From NCBI GenBank assembly GCA_017853235.1, contig JAFMJX010000082.1, forward strand, positions 1 through 7,559: 7,559 nt of DNA, in the 5' to 3' direction. This document shows, piece after piece, positions 6,279 through 7,559 of the stretch. The first letter of the stretch is position 1; every line of letters starts with the position of its first letter. The stretch comes from Chitinophagaceae bacterium (GTDB lineage Bacteria > Bacteroidota > Bacteroidia > Chitinophagales > Chitinophagaceae). Under the pieces are notes generated by a model. That model saw nothing but the letters and a program-made list of their open reading frames with translations, had not been told where the DNA came from and searched no databases. The translations under genes were made by a program, and so were the position numbers.

Positions 6279-7559
6279 AAGAACTGCTAAAAAAGCTTCC
6301 TGCGGGATTTCTACGTTTCCAATTTGACGCATACGTTTTTTTCCTTCTTTTTGCTTTTCCAATAATTTACGTTTACGGCTAATATCACCACCATAACATT
6401 TAGCAGTCACATCCTTTCTCATGGCACTAATATTTTCACGAGCTACAATTTTAGCACCAATGGCAGCTTGAATTGAAATTTGAAATTGTTGCTTGGTCAA
6501 TAATTCTTTTAATTTTTCACATAATTTACGACCAAATTCGGCAGCTTTCCCTCTATGAATTAATGCACTTAGCGCATCTACTTTTTCTGAATTAAGTAAA
6601 ATATCCATTTTCACAATATCAGCATCTCTAAAACCTATTTGAGAATAATCAAATGAGGCATACCCTCTTGTTTGACTTTTTAATTTATCGTAAAAATCAA
6701 ATACAATTTCGGTCATAGGCATTTCAAAAATTAATTCAACTCTTGTAGGGGTTAAATAACTTTGATTGATTAATATTCCTCTTTTGCTTAAGCATAAAGT
6801 AATGATATTGCCAATATAATCTGGAGCTGTTATAATTTGTGCTCGAATATATGGCTCTTCGATATGTTCAATTTTAACCGGATCAGGCATTTCAGAGGGA
6901 TTATTCACTACTAACTTTTCACCTCTTGTGGTATAAGCCAAAAAACTTACGTTAGGCACTGTAGTAATTACCGTTTGATTAAACTCACGTTCCAGACGTT
7001 CTTGAATAATCTCCATATGAAGTAATCCTAAAAATCCACATCTAAATCCAAAACCAAGTGCCTGTGAAGTTTCTAATTCAAAAGTTAACGAGGCATCATT
7101 TAATTGTAATTTTTCCATACAATCCCTTAACTCTTCAAATTCATCTGTATTTACCGGATAAATACCGGCAAAAACCATTGGCTTCACTTCCTCAAAACCG
7201 TTGATCATTTCACCTGGATTATTGGCAAGAGTAATAGTATCTCCTACTTTTACTTCCTTAGCAACTTTAATCCCGGTAATAATATATCCTACATCTCCTG
7301 CTCTCACTTCTGCTTTAGGGGTCATCGCTAATTTTAATACACCCACTTCATCCGCATTATAATCTTTTCCAGATGCAACAAAACGAATTTTATCATTTTT
7401 CTTTAAAACTCCATTCATAATTCGATAGTATACTATAATACCACGAAAACTATTAAACACACTGTCAAATATTAAAGCTTGTAAAGGTGCGTCAGCATTT
7501 CCTACTGGCGCTGGTATTCGCTCCGCAATGGCTTGTAAAATTTCTTCAATACCAATTCC
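6267..7559 (-). CDS. lepA: Elongation factor 4 (LepA), C-terminal 430 residues; 5' end outside window
   Basis: LepA (EF4) is a ribosome-bound translational GTPase that helps 30S biogenesis or back-translocation. The frame is open to the right edge, where it reads GIGIEEILQAIAERIPAP, the segment that follows the G domain. About 165 N-terminal residues, including the GTP-binding motifs, are therefore off the edge (E. coli LepA is 599 residues). The GTG at 7460 is an internal valine codon, not the start. Then come domain II (PLQALIFDSVFNSFRGIIVY onward), the EF-G-like domain III with LNDASLTFELE and the hallmark ALGFGFRCGFLGLLHMEI. The domain V region follows (PMTEIVFDFYDKLKSQTRGY). Last is the LepA-specific C-terminal domain with AIGAKIVARENI, AKCYGGDISRKRKLLEKQ and KEGKKRMRQIGNVEIPQEAF. 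It ends TAA at 6267. The gene is convergent with the glycan operon and no defect is visible in this part. Confidence 0.97.
   Translation of the reverse strand, partial: GIGIEEILQAIAERIPAPVGNADAPLQALIFDSVFNSFRGIIVYYRIMNGVLKKNDKIRFVASGKDYNADEVGVLKLAMTPKAEVRAGDVGYIITGIKVAKEVKVGDTITLANNPGEMINGFEEVKPMVFAGIYPVNTDEFEELRDCMEKLQLNDASLTFELETSQALGFGFRCGFLGLLHMEIIQERLEREFNQTVITTVPNVSFLAYTTRGEKLVVNNPSEMPDPVKIEHIEEPYIRAQIITAPDYIGNIITLCLSKRGILINQSYLTPTRVELIFEMPMTEIVFDFYDKLKSQTRGYASFDYSQIGFRDADIVKMDILLNSEKVDALSALIHRGKAAEFGRKLCEKLKELLTKQQFQISIQAAIGAKIVARENISAMRKDVTAKCYGGDISRKRKLLEKQKEGKKRMRQIGNVEIPQEAFLAVLKLD

Noticed and set aside
7458..7460. GTG at 7460 as the start of lepA
   Set aside because: The frame continues upstream to the window edge with clear LepA sequence (GIGIEEILQAIAERIPAP), so this is an internal valine codon.
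1..7559. Mobile element, CRISPR array, phage or defence system
   Set aside because: No transposase, integrase, direct-repeat array or defence domain is seen on either strand; all long frames are accounted for by housekeeping or envelope-glycan genes and one exported hypothetical protein.

Overview
The window looks like a chromosomal segment of a low-GC Bacteroidota bacterium, probably close to Chitinophagaceae or Cytophagales. The basis is the AT-rich base composition, the lack of purine-rich Shine-Dalgarno sequences before most starts, a TAnnTTTG-type promoter box, a DUF4199 membrane protein (a family I know mainly from Bacteroidota) and the general look of the proteins. The species call is inference.

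Layout: the left edge (1-66, minus) holds a tRNA-Pro(GGG) lacking only its 3' acceptor strand. A 190-base divergent intergenic region follows, with a likely minus-strand promoter inside an inverted repeat. From 257 to 5329 six plus-strand genes are packed with gaps of 27 bases or less or a 7-base overlap, as in one operon: a dihydroorotase-like protein, a DUF4199 membrane protein, a polyprenyl-phosphate-type family 2 glycosyltransferase, a GT-B glycosyltransferase, sedoheptulose-7-phosphate isomerase (gmhA) and a heptose-bisphosphate phosphatase (gmhB-like). After 67 bases comes a gene for an exported protein of unknown function (5397-6242). It converges on the C-terminal 430 codons of lepA (minus, running off the right edge), with a hairpin between the two stops.

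How the genes work together: the two glycosyltransferases and gmhA/gmhB point to surface glycan assembly (LPS core, O-antigen or another envelope glycan), with heptose as a likely building block. The kinase and nucleotidyltransferase steps of heptose activation are not in the window. DUF4199 lies immediately before the membrane-anchored glycosyltransferase and may work with it, but nothing in its sequence proves that.

The most notable point is the first gene. Its protein has the full length and fold signatures of a class I dihydroorotase, yet nearly every metal-binding and catalytic residue is replaced, so it is best read as a conserved pseudoenzyme. Smaller points are a GmhB-like phosphatase without the zinc loop and with Asp to Asn in motif IV, a GT-B enzyme without the EX7E glutamates, and an uncharacterised secreted protein. 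I see no mobile element, CRISPR array, phage gene or defence system.
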